Shown here: positions 1 through 8,597 of the stretch, piece after piece | How the letters are laid out: each line of letters starts with the position of its first letter | Position numbering within the stretch: the stretch's first letter is position 1 | Translations under genes and position numbers: made by a program | NCBI GenBank assembly: GCA_902762875.1 | Contig: CACWPS010000003.1 | Coordinates: 1-64,000 of the forward strand | DNA: 64,000 nt | Source of the DNA: Oscillospiraceae bacterium | Lineage (GTDB): Bacteria; Bacillota; Clostridia; Oscillospirales; Acutalibacteraceae | Direction: 5' to 3' | Notes under the pieces: generated by a model | Databases searched by the model: none | Told to the model about the DNA's origin: nothing | The model's input: only the letters and a program-made list of their open reading frames with translations

Positions 1-127
1 CGTCGCCTTCGGCTCCTCCAATCATCCAAAGTTTTATTCAATGTAGTTTTCATCATATTTTTTTGAGAAAAGTGTAACCTATCATTGACGACTGTACACG
101 CATACATATTAATTTACAATAGTTGCG
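1..127. other. Left edge, no gene recognised
   Basis: This stretch upstream of the pel promoter holds no convincing coding region. A possible minus-strand ATG near position 56 opens a reading frame running off the window edge, but it has no Shine-Dalgarno site and cannot be judged from about 17 codons. Confidence 0.4.
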
Positions 128-156
128 TTGACAAATATTAGGTTTTGAATTATAAT
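128..156 (+). promoter_or_regulatory. Sigma-A promoter of the pel/c-di-GMP locus
   Basis: TTGACA at 128-133 and TATAAT at 151-156 are separated by 17 bases, a perfect housekeeping promoter. Transcription would start near 163, leaving a leader of about 43 nt. That is too short for a c-di-GMP riboswitch, so control by this messenger probably acts on the protein, through PelD. Confidence 0.85.
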
Positions 157-205
157 GTTATATTAGGGAAGATATAACTTTTTTAATTGCAAAGGAGTGG
201 ATTTT

Positions 206-2989
206 GTGCAACGTGAAAATAATATTTTGGTGCTTAACTCAAAAGATAACGTTAACACCTTGGCACTTGTAAGTGTTAGTGAAAATTCCATTCCTGAAGA
301 GTTAAATGGGGAGAGCGGTTTCCACATTTACCATGTGAGAATGCTAACCGAATTAATCTTAACTCAGCTTTGTGAAACAGGTTGTTGTTCTCTTTCAAAA
401 GAGCAAATAAATGCGATTTCTATTGCTTCTTCTTTGCATGATATAGGAAAGTCAAAAATTCCGAAGAGCATACTTGATTTTCCGGGTAAACTTTCACCCC
501 TGGAATATGATATTGTAAAAAAACACTCGATTTTTGGCGAAGAGATAATAAAAAACAGCGATTTCAGTTTAATAGGTACCGAAATACAGAAGTACGCTTC
601 AGAAATTGCACGCTATCACCACGAAAGATATGACGGCACAGGTTACCCTGATGGACTTAAAGGAGATGACATACCTTTATCGGCTCAGGTGGTATCTCTT
701 GCCGACTCTTACGATGCTTTAACTAGTAACCGTAGTTATAAGGACGCTTTTTCGCAGGATGTTGCAATCCAGATGATTTCAAGCGGTATGTGCGGTATTT
801 TTAATGAAAAATTAATTGATGCTCTTCTGCAGGTTGTCAACCACAGCTCTCTTGTTTCTTTACGCGAAAAACTTTATAAAACAGGTTCTGTAGTTGCAGA
901 AAATGTCGGATTTACACCAGGTCGTGTTTTGTGTATAGGTAACACTGAATATTTAACAAAACAGTTCATTGATGATACTTTTCCTCACAGTAAGGTTACA
1001 GTTGTTGGCAACACGGTGCTCGGCTCAGCGGATAAGCTTAAACTTTTCCGCATTAAAAAGCCATCTATTAAGTCGATTTTTGAGACCTATGATTTTGATG
1101 TTGTTGTTTATTTTTCTGGCGACCTTACATATCGCACCACCGAGAAGAACGATGCAGAAGAATTAAGAGAGGTTTTAGAATTTTCAAAGGAAACGAATAA
1201 AGACATAAGAATTCTTTATCTTTCCTCTTTAGACTCATCATTTGAAAATGCTACCGATAGGTCAATTCTTTGTTCGGCTAAAGAAAAACTTTGCGAGTTC
1301 TATGCAAAATCTTATTCGCTTGATATAAAGACCGTTCAAATACCATATCTTTATTCAGGCGTATATAATAAAGATTACCTTTGCAAGATTTTTGAAAAAG
1401 TTAACAATAAAAAGACGGTTGTTCTTGATGAAAAGCCATCATCGAAAATGCATTTCATATCACTTTTGGACCTTTCGAAGCTCATTTCTCGAATTATTGA
1501 TAACTGGAAATGTCAGAACGGAATATTGTCTGTAGGTGACGATTTTAATATTACTTTCTCAGATTTCAGTAGGAAGGTAACAGAGATAAATACTGATGCT
1601 AAATTTGATTTTACAGGAACTACTGAGAGCGGAATAATCAAACTTAATAATAGGGGACTAAGAAACGAATATGGTTGGTTTGCAAGAATTTCTATTCTCG
1701 AAGATTTAGAGGAAGAGTATGAGAAATACTTAATATCCAAACATGAGAAAACCCTTACTCTTTGGCAAAAAATCAAAAAGTGGATAGAAGAGCACAGTTT
1801 ACTTGTAAAGATAGCTGAACTTATACTCCTATTTTTCGTTACCGAACTTTTGCTTTATTTTACCGACTCGGCTGTTATTTTTTCTATTGTAGATTTCAGA
1901 ATGGCTTATATTGTTATAATGGCTACCGTTCACGGACTTAGCTTCGGTATGTCGGCAGCGGCACTCAGTAGTATATCGTGGCTTGTGGCAAAGGTATCTT
2001 CTGGTACCAATCTGCTTACAATTTTTTACGAGCCTACAAATTGGCTTGCGTTTGTATTCTTCTTCCTTGTAGGAGCTTTATGCGGATATATAAAGCTTCG
2101 TAAGGATGATACAATTCGTTTTGTAGGAGAACAAAATAAACTTCTTGAGGATAAACTGATTTTTACAAGGGAAATTTACGAGGATACATACAAGGAAAAA
2201 CGCGATCTTAAAAAGCAGATTATCGGTTCAAAAGATAGTTTTGGTAAAATTTTTGACATAACAAGAAAACTTGACACTGTAGAGCCACAACGTCTATATC
2301 TGCGGATAATGGAAACCTTTGAAGAAATTCTTGAAAATAAGAATATAACTGTTTATTCTGTCAACAAACAGAGCACTTTTGGACGACTTGAAGTTGCTTC
2401 ACGTGATATTATTGATACAGTTCCTCGTTCAATATCCACCGAAACATACAAAGAGGTTATAGAAAAAATCAGTACCGGTGAAATTTTTAGAAACACAGAC
2501 CTTTCGGGCGAATATCCAATGTATGCGGCAGGCGTTTACAGGGGAGATGAGTTGGTATTGCTTATATTCCTTTGGCGTGCCGATATAGAACAGCGTTCTC
2601 TTTACTATGTTAATCTTTTCAAAATTTTAAGAGACCTTGTGCAGATGTCCTTACTCCGTGCTTTTGACTATAGTCAGGCGGTTTATGAGAAACAGTATAT
2701 CGCTAATACCCACATTATGAATGTTGATGCCTTTAACGAGGTACTTAATAACTATGCAGCACTTGCTGAAAAAAAGGTTTCAAATTTTGTAATGTTGGAA
2801 ATTAATTCAAACGGGCATTCTTACGAAGAAATTGATAAAATGCTTGCTGGTAAAGTCCGCACTAATGATATTATTGGTATATCAGATGACGGAAATATAA
2901 GACTGTTGTTATCGGGTGCAACCGAAAAAGATTTACCCTTTATATTACCTCGATTTGAGGGTATGAATGTAGAGGTTAAGACACAATAA
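206..2989 (+). CDS. pelD: HD-GYP / degenerate SDR / PelD-like fusion, putative c-di-GMP receptor of Pel synthesis
   Basis: This 927-residue protein appears to combine three modules. An N-terminal HD-GYP phosphodiesterase domain has HDIGK at about residue 78 and HHERYDGTGYP at about 138-148, with all signature residues present. An epimerase-like SDR domain (about 240-500) lacks a GxxGxxG loop and has Leu where the catalytic Tyr of YxxxK should be. A PelD-like half follows: about four membrane segments (535-630), a coiled coil, a GAF-like domain, and a degenerate GGDEF domain (DDGNI in place of GGDEF) that keeps an RTND I-site at 885-888. In known Pel systems PelD binds c-di-GMP there and activates polymerisation. 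I chose GTG at 206 over GTG at 197 because AAGGAG (192-197) overlaps the latter and lies 8 bases before 206. It is the first gene of the pel locus. Confidence 0.8.
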   Translation: MQRENNILVLNSKDNVNTLALVSVSENSIPEELNGESGFHIYHVRMLTELILTQLCETGCCSLSKEQINAISIASSLHDIGKSKIPKSILDFPGKLSPLEYDIVKKHSIFGEEIIKNSDFSLIGTEIQKYASEIARYHHERYDGTGYPDGLKGDDIPLSAQVVSLADSYDALTSNRSYKDAFSQDVAIQMISSGMCGIFNEKLIDALLQVVNHSSLVSLREKLYKTGSVVAENVGFTPGRVLCIGNTEYLTKQFIDDTFPHSKVTVVGNTVLGSADKLKLFRIKKPSIKSIFETYDFDVVVYFSGDLTYRTTEKNDAEELREVLEFSKETNKDIRILYLSSLDSSFENATDRSILCSAKEKLCEFYAKSYSLDIKTVQIPYLYSGVYNKDYLCKIFEKVNNKKTVVLDEKPSSKMHFISLLDLSKLISRIIDNWKCQNGILSVGDDFNITFSDFSRKVTEINTDAKFDFTGTTESGIIKLNNRGLRNEYGWFARISILEDLEEEYEKYLISKHEKTLTLWQKIKKWIEEHSLLVKIAELILLFFVTELLLYFTDSAVIFSIVDFRMAYIVIMATVHGLSFGMSAAALSSISWLVAKVSSGTNLLTIFYEPTNWLAFVFFFLVGALCGYIKLRKDDTIRFVGEQNKLLEDKLIFTREIYEDTYKEKRDLKKQIIGSKDSFGKIFDITRKLDTVEPQRLYLRIMETFEEILENKNITVYSVNKQSTFGRLEVASRDIIDTVPRSISTETYKEVIEKISTGEIFRNTDLSGEYPMYAAGVYRGDELVLLIFLWRADIEQRSLYYVNLFKILRDLVQMSLLRAFDYSQAVYEKQYIANTHIMNVDAFNEVLNNYAALAEKKVSNFVMLEINSNGHSYEEIDKMLAGKVRTNDIIGISDDGNIRLLLSGATEKDLPFILPRFEGMNVEVKTQ

Positions 2990-3005
2990 AGGGAGGGAAA
3001 GCTGA

Positions 3006-3890
3006 ATGTTATTTTTAATTCTTTTTGCAGTGCATATAATACTAAGCGTTCTGGTGTTTTTAGGAATTAAATTTAATATTTTAAGAGTTCATAAATATAT
3101 GTTCTTTATTGCGCTTTTACTTCCTTTTTGGGGTGTTTTACTTGTTTTGATTTTACATTTTCAAATACTCTTTGAAGCCGATAACGGAATAGATGTCGGC
3201 GTGGAGAAGCTTAAACTCGAGTCTGAGCTATATAGAAGTGTAACGGTTGATGAAAAAAAGATTTCGGCGAGTACGGTGCCCATAGAAGAGGCACTTGTAG
3301 TGAATTCCGCTAAAGAACGACGCACTATTATTATGGATGTTCTAAACGATAATCCTAAAGAATATATTGAGTTTTTGCAAAAAGCGGGAAACAATGAAGA
3401 TACCGAGGTTGTCCACTATGCTGTGACGGCAATGGTGGAAATTTCAAAGGAAAACGATTACAAACTTCAGGAATTTGAAAGACAATTTTCACTTAATCCC
3501 GATGATATAACCGTTCTTAATCAATATACCGATTTCTTGTGGAACTGCCTGTCGCAAAATCTTATGCAGGGACAGGTTGAGGTGCTTAACCGTGAATTAT
3601 TTTCATCCCTTATACAAAAGAAAATTACTCTTGTAAATCCCAGTATAGACGATTTTAAAAGAGCAATCGAAAACGAGTTGAAACGGAAAAACTTTACTCA
3701 AGCATCAATAACATTAAGAGAAATGAAAAAGCTCTATCCCGATAGCGAGGAATATTATCTTTCAAGACTCGATTATTTAGCATCCCTCGGCAGAGGAAAC
3801 GATATAAAATCCCTCATTAACGAAATTTATAAAAAAAACATATTTCTTTCTTCTAAAACAAAGGAGGTAATTGCGTTTTGGGAAGCCTGA
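3006..3890 (+). CDS. pelE: PelE-like membrane protein with helical repeats
   Basis: This 294-residue protein has two membrane segments at the N-terminus (about 1-21 and 31-55). An acidic, helix-rich cytoplasmic part follows that resembles TPR repeats (about 130-290). PelE in known Pel systems is a small two-span protein with TPR repeats that joins PelD, PelF and PelG in the inner-membrane synthase complex. Identity rests on position between pelD and pelA, topology and length rather than on a sequence motif. GGGAGGG lies upstream of the ATG. The 3' end overlaps the next gene by 13 bases, which suggests translational coupling. Confidence 0.65.
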   Translation: MLFLILFAVHIILSVLVFLGIKFNILRVHKYMFFIALLLPFWGVLLVLILHFQILFEADNGIDVGVEKLKLESELYRSVTVDEKKISASTVPIEEALVVNSAKERRTIIMDVLNDNPKEYIEFLQKAGNNEDTEVVHYAVTAMVEISKENDYKLQEFERQFSLNPDDITVLNQYTDFLWNCLSQNLMQGQVEVLNRELFSSLIQKKITLVNPSIDDFKRAIENELKRKNFTQASITLREMKKLYPDSEEYYLSRLDYLASLGRGNDIKSLINEIYKKNIFLSSKTKEVIAFWEA

Positions 3891-5725
3891 AAGCAAAAAT
3901 ACAAAATTTCAGATTTAAAGGCACTCTTATGATTGTGCTTGTTTTTGCTTTGATTGCCACTATTCTGTTTATAGAATTAAGTGGTGTAAGATATCGCTAT
4001 GCCCAAAAAGAACTTACTTTATTGCCTAAAGAAAAAATAGTTACAAAAACGGAAGCTTTGAGCGCTGTCAAAAAAGAAATCTTAGTTATTTACAGTACTG
4101 CAGATAAGGCTTCCTCAGAAGCATATCCCCAATTTGAAGTAATGCTTACCGATATGAAAAAAGGCAATGTTGCTATTGACCTTGCTAAAAACCCTATTCC
4201 CGAATTTAAAGATTATTCGATTATCATCATTCTTTTTACCGACCTTTCCTTTGTGGGGGCCCCAATTATAGATATTTGCAATTGGGTGCACGATGATGGC
4301 GGAAATGTATATTTCCCGCTAACCATCGATAAAAACGCCTATTCTGCCGCTATCGAAAACCGAATCGGCATTGAAGCGTCGAACGACAACACTTTTTTAG
4401 ACAGTATTTATATAAACGATGATTTTATGTTAGGCGGAGGAAAATCATACGCGGTAACAGATGGCTATGAATCGGCAAGAACGGTTGAGCTTAATCCCAA
4501 AACCACCAAGGTATATGCCCGTGAGGGAGATAAAAACGGCGTTCCGCTTATTTGGGAAACCTCTTACGGCAAGGGTAAATTTGTTGTCAACAACTTTGGC
4601 ATGTGCGATAAAGCCTACCGCGGTTTCTTTGCGGCATCTTTAAGCCTTTTCGGCGACGTTTCCATTTACCCCGTAATAAACGGGTCAACATTCTATCTCG
4701 ATGACTTCCCGTCACAGATACCCGAAGGCACAAACGAATATATCGCGCGCGATTTCGGCACAACTGTCAGAGATTTTTATATAAATATCTGGTGGCCCGA
4801 TATGATGAATTTGTCAGATAAATATGGTGTTAAATATACGGGTCTTGCCATTGAATGTTATGACGATGCTATTGACGGTACAACCGATGCCATACCCGAT
4901 ACCGGCACCTTCCTTAATTTTGGTAATATGCTTCTTCGCAAGGGCGGAGAACTTGGTTACCACGGGTATAATCATCAACCTCTGTGTCTTAACCGCGATT
5001 ACAAGGGTATTTATGACTATAAAGCATGGAAAGATTACGGCTCAATGAAAAAGGCCTTCAGTCATTTGGTGGATTTTTGTGATGAGCTATTTCCGGATGT
5101 AAATATGTCAGTTTATGTACCACCCTCAAACCTTTTGGCAGAAGAGGGTAGGGGAATGCTCATTAGGGAATTTCCTCAAATTAAAACCCTTTCAGGAATA
5201 TATCTGCCCGACGATATACTTGACTTTGCGCTTTTACAGGAATATGAGGTAGATAAAAACGGAATTGTCGATCAACCGCGTATAGTTTCGGGTTGCCAAC
5301 TCGATGACTTTATGACGATGGGTGCAATGTCTGAACTTAATATGCACTATATAAACAACCATTTTACCCACCCCGATGATGCGCTGGACCCTGAACGTGG
5401 TGCAGAAATTGGTTGGAAAGAGCTTAGAAACAGCTTTGATAATTATATGAAATGGTTGAGCACTTCGGCGCCAAGGCTCCGCAACTTTACAGGAACAGAG
5501 TTTTCGGCAGCAGTTCAGCGTTTTGCCGCAGTTGCGCCTAAAACCCAATTTTTTGAAGATAAAATGGTCATCGAAATAGAAAACTTTTATGATGATGCAC
5601 AGTTTTTAATTAGATTTAATGAGAAAAAAGCAGATACGGTAACGGGCGGAAGACTAACACATCTTACCGGCAATTTATATTTGTTAGAGGCGGATAGAAA
5701 AACCATTACAATATCTTTTAAGTAG
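3878..5725 (+). CDS. pelA: PelA-like polysaccharide deacetylase, membrane anchored
   Basis: This 615-residue protein starts at TTG with AAGGAGG 10 bases upstream. One membrane segment (about 15-37) is followed by an extracellular region with a Rossmann-like or glutamine-amidotransferase-like part (65-265). The deacetylase core has LDDFP at 274-278 and the metal-ligand pair in YHGYNHQP (His362 and His366). Asp plus HxxxH matches the metal triad of the PelA deacetylase (CE18-type). Gram-positive pel clusters encode this deacetylase without the glycoside hydrolase domain of Pseudomonas PelA, and no hydrolase domain is visible here. The predicted role is partial de-N-acetylation of the exported GalNAc-rich polymer. 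Confidence 0.75.
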   Translation: MGSLKAKIQNFRFKGTLMIVLVFALIATILFIELSGVRYRYAQKELTLLPKEKIVTKTEALSAVKKEILVIYSTADKASSEAYPQFEVMLTDMKKGNVAIDLAKNPIPEFKDYSIIIILFTDLSFVGAPIIDICNWVHDDGGNVYFPLTIDKNAYSAAIENRIGIEASNDNTFLDSIYINDDFMLGGGKSYAVTDGYESARTVELNPKTTKVYAREGDKNGVPLIWETSYGKGKFVVNNFGMCDKAYRGFFAASLSLFGDVSIYPVINGSTFYLDDFPSQIPEGTNEYIARDFGTTVRDFYINIWWPDMMNLSDKYGVKYTGLAIECYDDAIDGTTDAIPDTGTFLNFGNMLLRKGGELGYHGYNHQPLCLNRDYKGIYDYKAWKDYGSMKKAFSHLVDFCDELFPDVNMSVYVPPSNLLAEEGRGMLIREFPQIKTLSGIYLPDDILDFALLQEYEVDKNGIVDQPRIVSGCQLDDFMTMGAMSELNMHYINNHFTHPDDALDPERGAEIGWKELRNSFDNYMKWLSTSAPRLRNFTGTEFSAAVQRFAAVAPKTQFFEDKMVIEIENFYDDAQFLIRFNEKKADTVTGGRLTHLTGNLYLLEADRKTITISFK

Positions 5726-5734
5726 GAGTAAAAA

Positions 5735-7153
5735 GTGAGAATTTGTTTAATCCTTGAGGGTTGTTACCCCTTTGTTAACGGCGGTGTTTCAACCTGGATG
5801 CATCAATACATAACCGAAATGCCGGAGCACGAGTTTGTGCTTTGGGTTATCGGTGCTAAAGCGGAAGATAAAGACAAATTTGTTTATACCTTGCCCGACA
5901 ATGTGGTCGAGGTTAAGCAGGTTTTTCTTGATGATGCCTTAAGGGTTAAGGATAGCGGAATTTTTACTTATAATTTTAGCGAAGAAGAAGAACTTGCTCA
6001 TAAAAAACTGGTATCTTCCAATAAACCTGATTGGGATTTACTTTTTGAACTTTATCAGGTAAAAAAGATAAACCCAATGTCTTATCTTAAGAGTCAAAGC
6101 TTTCTCGAAACACTTACCGAAACATGTAAAACAGAATTTCCTTTTATTGCTTTTTCAGATGCTTTTCATTCGGTACGTTCACGTCTTTTACCTGTGCTTT
6201 ATCTTATGGGTACTGAAATTCCTGATGCCGATTGTTATCACGCAATATGTACAGGCTATGGCGGACTCTTGGCATCAATGGGTGCTTATATAAATCATAA
6301 GCCATTACTTTTAACCGAACACGGTATTTATACCCGTGAACGTGAGGAAGAAATTATACGTGCAAAATGGGTAGCAAGAGCCTTTAAACCTCATTGGATA
6401 GACTTTTTCTATATGCTTTCAAATTTAATATATTCAAGAGCCTTCAGAGTAACGGCTCTTTTTACAAGAGCAATGTATACCCAAATTGATATGGGATGTG
6501 AGCCCTCAAAATGCAGAGTAATTGAAAACGGAATAAGTTACGAAAGACTTTGCGATATTCCGCTAAAGCATGAAGACGGCATTGTGGATATCGGCGCAGT
6601 TGTGCGACTCGCCCCTATCAAGGATATAAAAACAATGATTTACGCATTTTTTGAACTTTCTTGTCGTATGGACAACGTTCGTCTTCATATAATGGGCGGC
6701 GTAGATGACAAAGAATATGCAGATGAATGCTACGCCCTTGTAAAACAGTTGAACTTAGAAGATAAAATCATTTTCACAGGGCGAGTAAATATAATTGAGT
6801 ATTTTGAAAAATTAGATTTTACGCTGCTTACAAGTATTTCGGAGGGACAACCGCTGTCAGTTTTAGAATCCTTTGCGGCAAGACGTCCTTGTGTTACTAC
6901 CGACGTTGGATGTTGTAATGAACTTTTAGACGGCGGTCCTAATGATACTTTTGGAAAAGCGGGATATTTTGTGCCGCCTATGCAACGTGAAAAGTTGGCA
7001 GATGCTATGGAAATGCTTTGCGATTCAAGAGAATTACGGCTTAAAATGGGCGAAATAGGGCAGAGAAGAGCTTATGAATATTTTAGGTATAATATAATGC
7101 TCACCAAATACAGAGATTTATACAAAGAGGTGGAAACCGAGTGGCAGGCATAG
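5735..7153 (+). CDS. pelF: PelF glycosyltransferase (GT4 family)
   Basis: This 472-residue cytosolic glycosyltransferase begins with the characteristic PelF N-terminus (RICLILEGCYPFVNGGVSTW). It contains the GT4 EX7E motif, with Glu370 and Glu378 in SEGQPLSVLE. PelF is the UDP-sugar polymerase of the Pel complex and docks on PelG, PelE and PelD. The start is GTG at 5735 with TAGGAG upstream. The last 13 bases overlap pelG, a very tight junction typical of partners made in fixed ratio. Length matches the family. Confidence 0.93.
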   Translation: MRICLILEGCYPFVNGGVSTWMHQYITEMPEHEFVLWVIGAKAEDKDKFVYTLPDNVVEVKQVFLDDALRVKDSGIFTYNFSEEEELAHKKLVSSNKPDWDLLFELYQVKKINPMSYLKSQSFLETLTETCKTEFPFIAFSDAFHSVRSRLLPVLYLMGTEIPDADCYHAICTGYGGLLASMGAYINHKPLLLTEHGIYTREREEEIIRAKWVARAFKPHWIDFFYMLSNLIYSRAFRVTALFTRAMYTQIDMGCEPSKCRVIENGISYERLCDIPLKHEDGIVDIGAVVRLAPIKDIKTMIYAFFELSCRMDNVRLHIMGGVDDKEYADECYALVKQLNLEDKIIFTGRVNIIEYFEKLDFTLLTSISEGQPLSVLESFAARRPCVTTDVGCCNELLDGGPNDTFGKAGYFVPPMQREKLADAMEMLCDSRELRLKMGEIGQRRAYEYFRYNIMLTKYRDLYKEVETEWQA

Positions 7154-8592
7154 GCTTTGAACTGAAAAGACTTTTTCATAAAAAGGGTGTATTAAATACC
7201 ACAAAAGCATATGGCTATGCTACCGTTATATGCGCAGGCCCTATGCTACTAGGGGTGATTTTACTCCTTGGTATAATGACACTCTGTACTATATTTAATA
7301 CTGCAACAGCCGACCGTGAACTCCTTATCTGTATGATAACATATACACTTTTGGCTTCTGTAACGGTAACATCCTTTTTTTCTATGGTAGTTACCAGATA
7401 TGTAGCAGATATGCTATTTGAAGAAGAAAATCAGGCTGTTTTGCCTTGCTTTTGGGGCTCTACGGTTATTATGATGGCTGTAGGTAGTATTTTATATGGA
7501 ATATTCCTTTTGTTTTCTGGTGCTTCTTTAGTTCAGGGATTATTATGTTTTGTTCTGTTTGGAGAACTAATAATTGTATGGAATGCAATGAGTTTTCTTT
7601 CGGCAATTAAGGATTACAAAGGAATTTTTATGTCCTTTTTAACGTCGGTTGCGGTGTCTATACTGCTCGGTGCATTACTTTTATGGCTTAAGTTTCCTGT
7701 TGTGGAAGCTCTTTTATTTGCAGTATCTGTCGGTTACGGTATAATGCTTGTTTGGGATGTTATTTTACTACACAGATATTTTCCGCACACCTCTCTTGGC
7801 GCATTTACTTTTTTAAAGTGGATAGATGCCTTTCTGCCCCTTGCACTTTCAGGATTGTTTATGAACATCGGTATGTTTTCGCACCTTGTAATTATGTGGT
7901 TTTCCGATATAAAGGTTCACGTTCACGGACTTTTTTATGGTGCTCCGTGGCACGATGTTCCAGCTTTACTTGCATTTATGACCGCTTTAATGACAACTGT
8001 GAATTTCGTTGTTTCGGTTGAGGTTAATTTCTATCCTAAATACCGAAATCATTATAGCCTTTATAACGATAAAGGCACTATAAAGGATATTTTGCAGTCT
8101 GAAAAAGAAATGCTGGATACTCTAAAAACCGAAATATTTTACACCGCATTAAAACAACTTTTATTTACAGCCACTTGTATAGCACTCGGCGGATATTTAC
8201 TTGATTTGTTGCCACTTGGTTTCAACGAGATAATGAGAGGATATTTCAGAACGCTTTGCGTAGCGTATGGACTTTATGCTATCGGTAATATGCTGATGCT
8301 GATTTTACTTTATTTTACCGATTATAAAGGTGCTTGCGTCACAACTGCCATATTTGCAATATCCACCATATTATTAACACTTGTGTCATTGCTATTTTCA
8401 AATGTTTATTACGGCTTTGGTTTTTTAATAGCCGCAATGATTTTTGTAATTGCAACGGCACTCAGACTCGACTATTTTACAAGGAAATTACCGTACTATA
8501 TATTATCTGTTCAACCTCTTGTTGCAGAAGACCGCTCAGGACTTTTTGCGAGACTTGGGGTATTTCTTGAAGATAAGTTCGAAAGGGGATAA
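7141..8592 (+). CDS. pelG: PelG polysaccharide transporter
   Basis: This 483-residue polytopic protein has about twelve hydrophobic helices. Its N-terminus, MAGIGFELKRLF, is typical of PelG. PelG is an MOP/Wzx-like membrane protein that moves the Pel polymer across the cytoplasmic membrane together with PelF. A large loop (about 255-320) carries conserved-looking HGLFYGAPWHD and EVNFYPKYR segments. The start is GTG at 7141 inside the pelF 3' end. The gene ends 5 bases before cotH, so all are probably cotranscribed. Confidence 0.92.
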   Translation: MAGIGFELKRLFHKKGVLNTTKAYGYATVICAGPMLLGVILLLGIMTLCTIFNTATADRELLICMITYTLLASVTVTSFFSMVVTRYVADMLFEEENQAVLPCFWGSTVIMMAVGSILYGIFLLFSGASLVQGLLCFVLFGELIIVWNAMSFLSAIKDYKGIFMSFLTSVAVSILLGALLLWLKFPVVEALLFAVSVGYGIMLVWDVILLHRYFPHTSLGAFTFLKWIDAFLPLALSGLFMNIGMFSHLVIMWFSDIKVHVHGLFYGAPWHDVPALLAFMTALMTTVNFVVSVEVNFYPKYRNHYSLYNDKGTIKDILQSEKEMLDTLKTEIFYTALKQLLFTATCIALGGYLLDLLPLGFNEIMRGYFRTLCVAYGLYAIGNMLMLILLYFTDYKGACVTTAIFAISTILLTLVSLLFSNVYYGFGFLIAAMIFVIATALRLDYFTRKLPYYILSVQPLVAEDRSGLFARLGVFLEDKFERG

Positions 8593-8597
8593 AGAGA

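Noticed and set aside
1-56. Possible minus-strand gene start running off the left edge
   Set aside because: No ribosome-binding site before the ATG, and too short to judge.
206-2989. c-di-GMP riboswitch upstream of the pel locus
   Set aside because: The leader between the promoter and the start is only about 43 nt.
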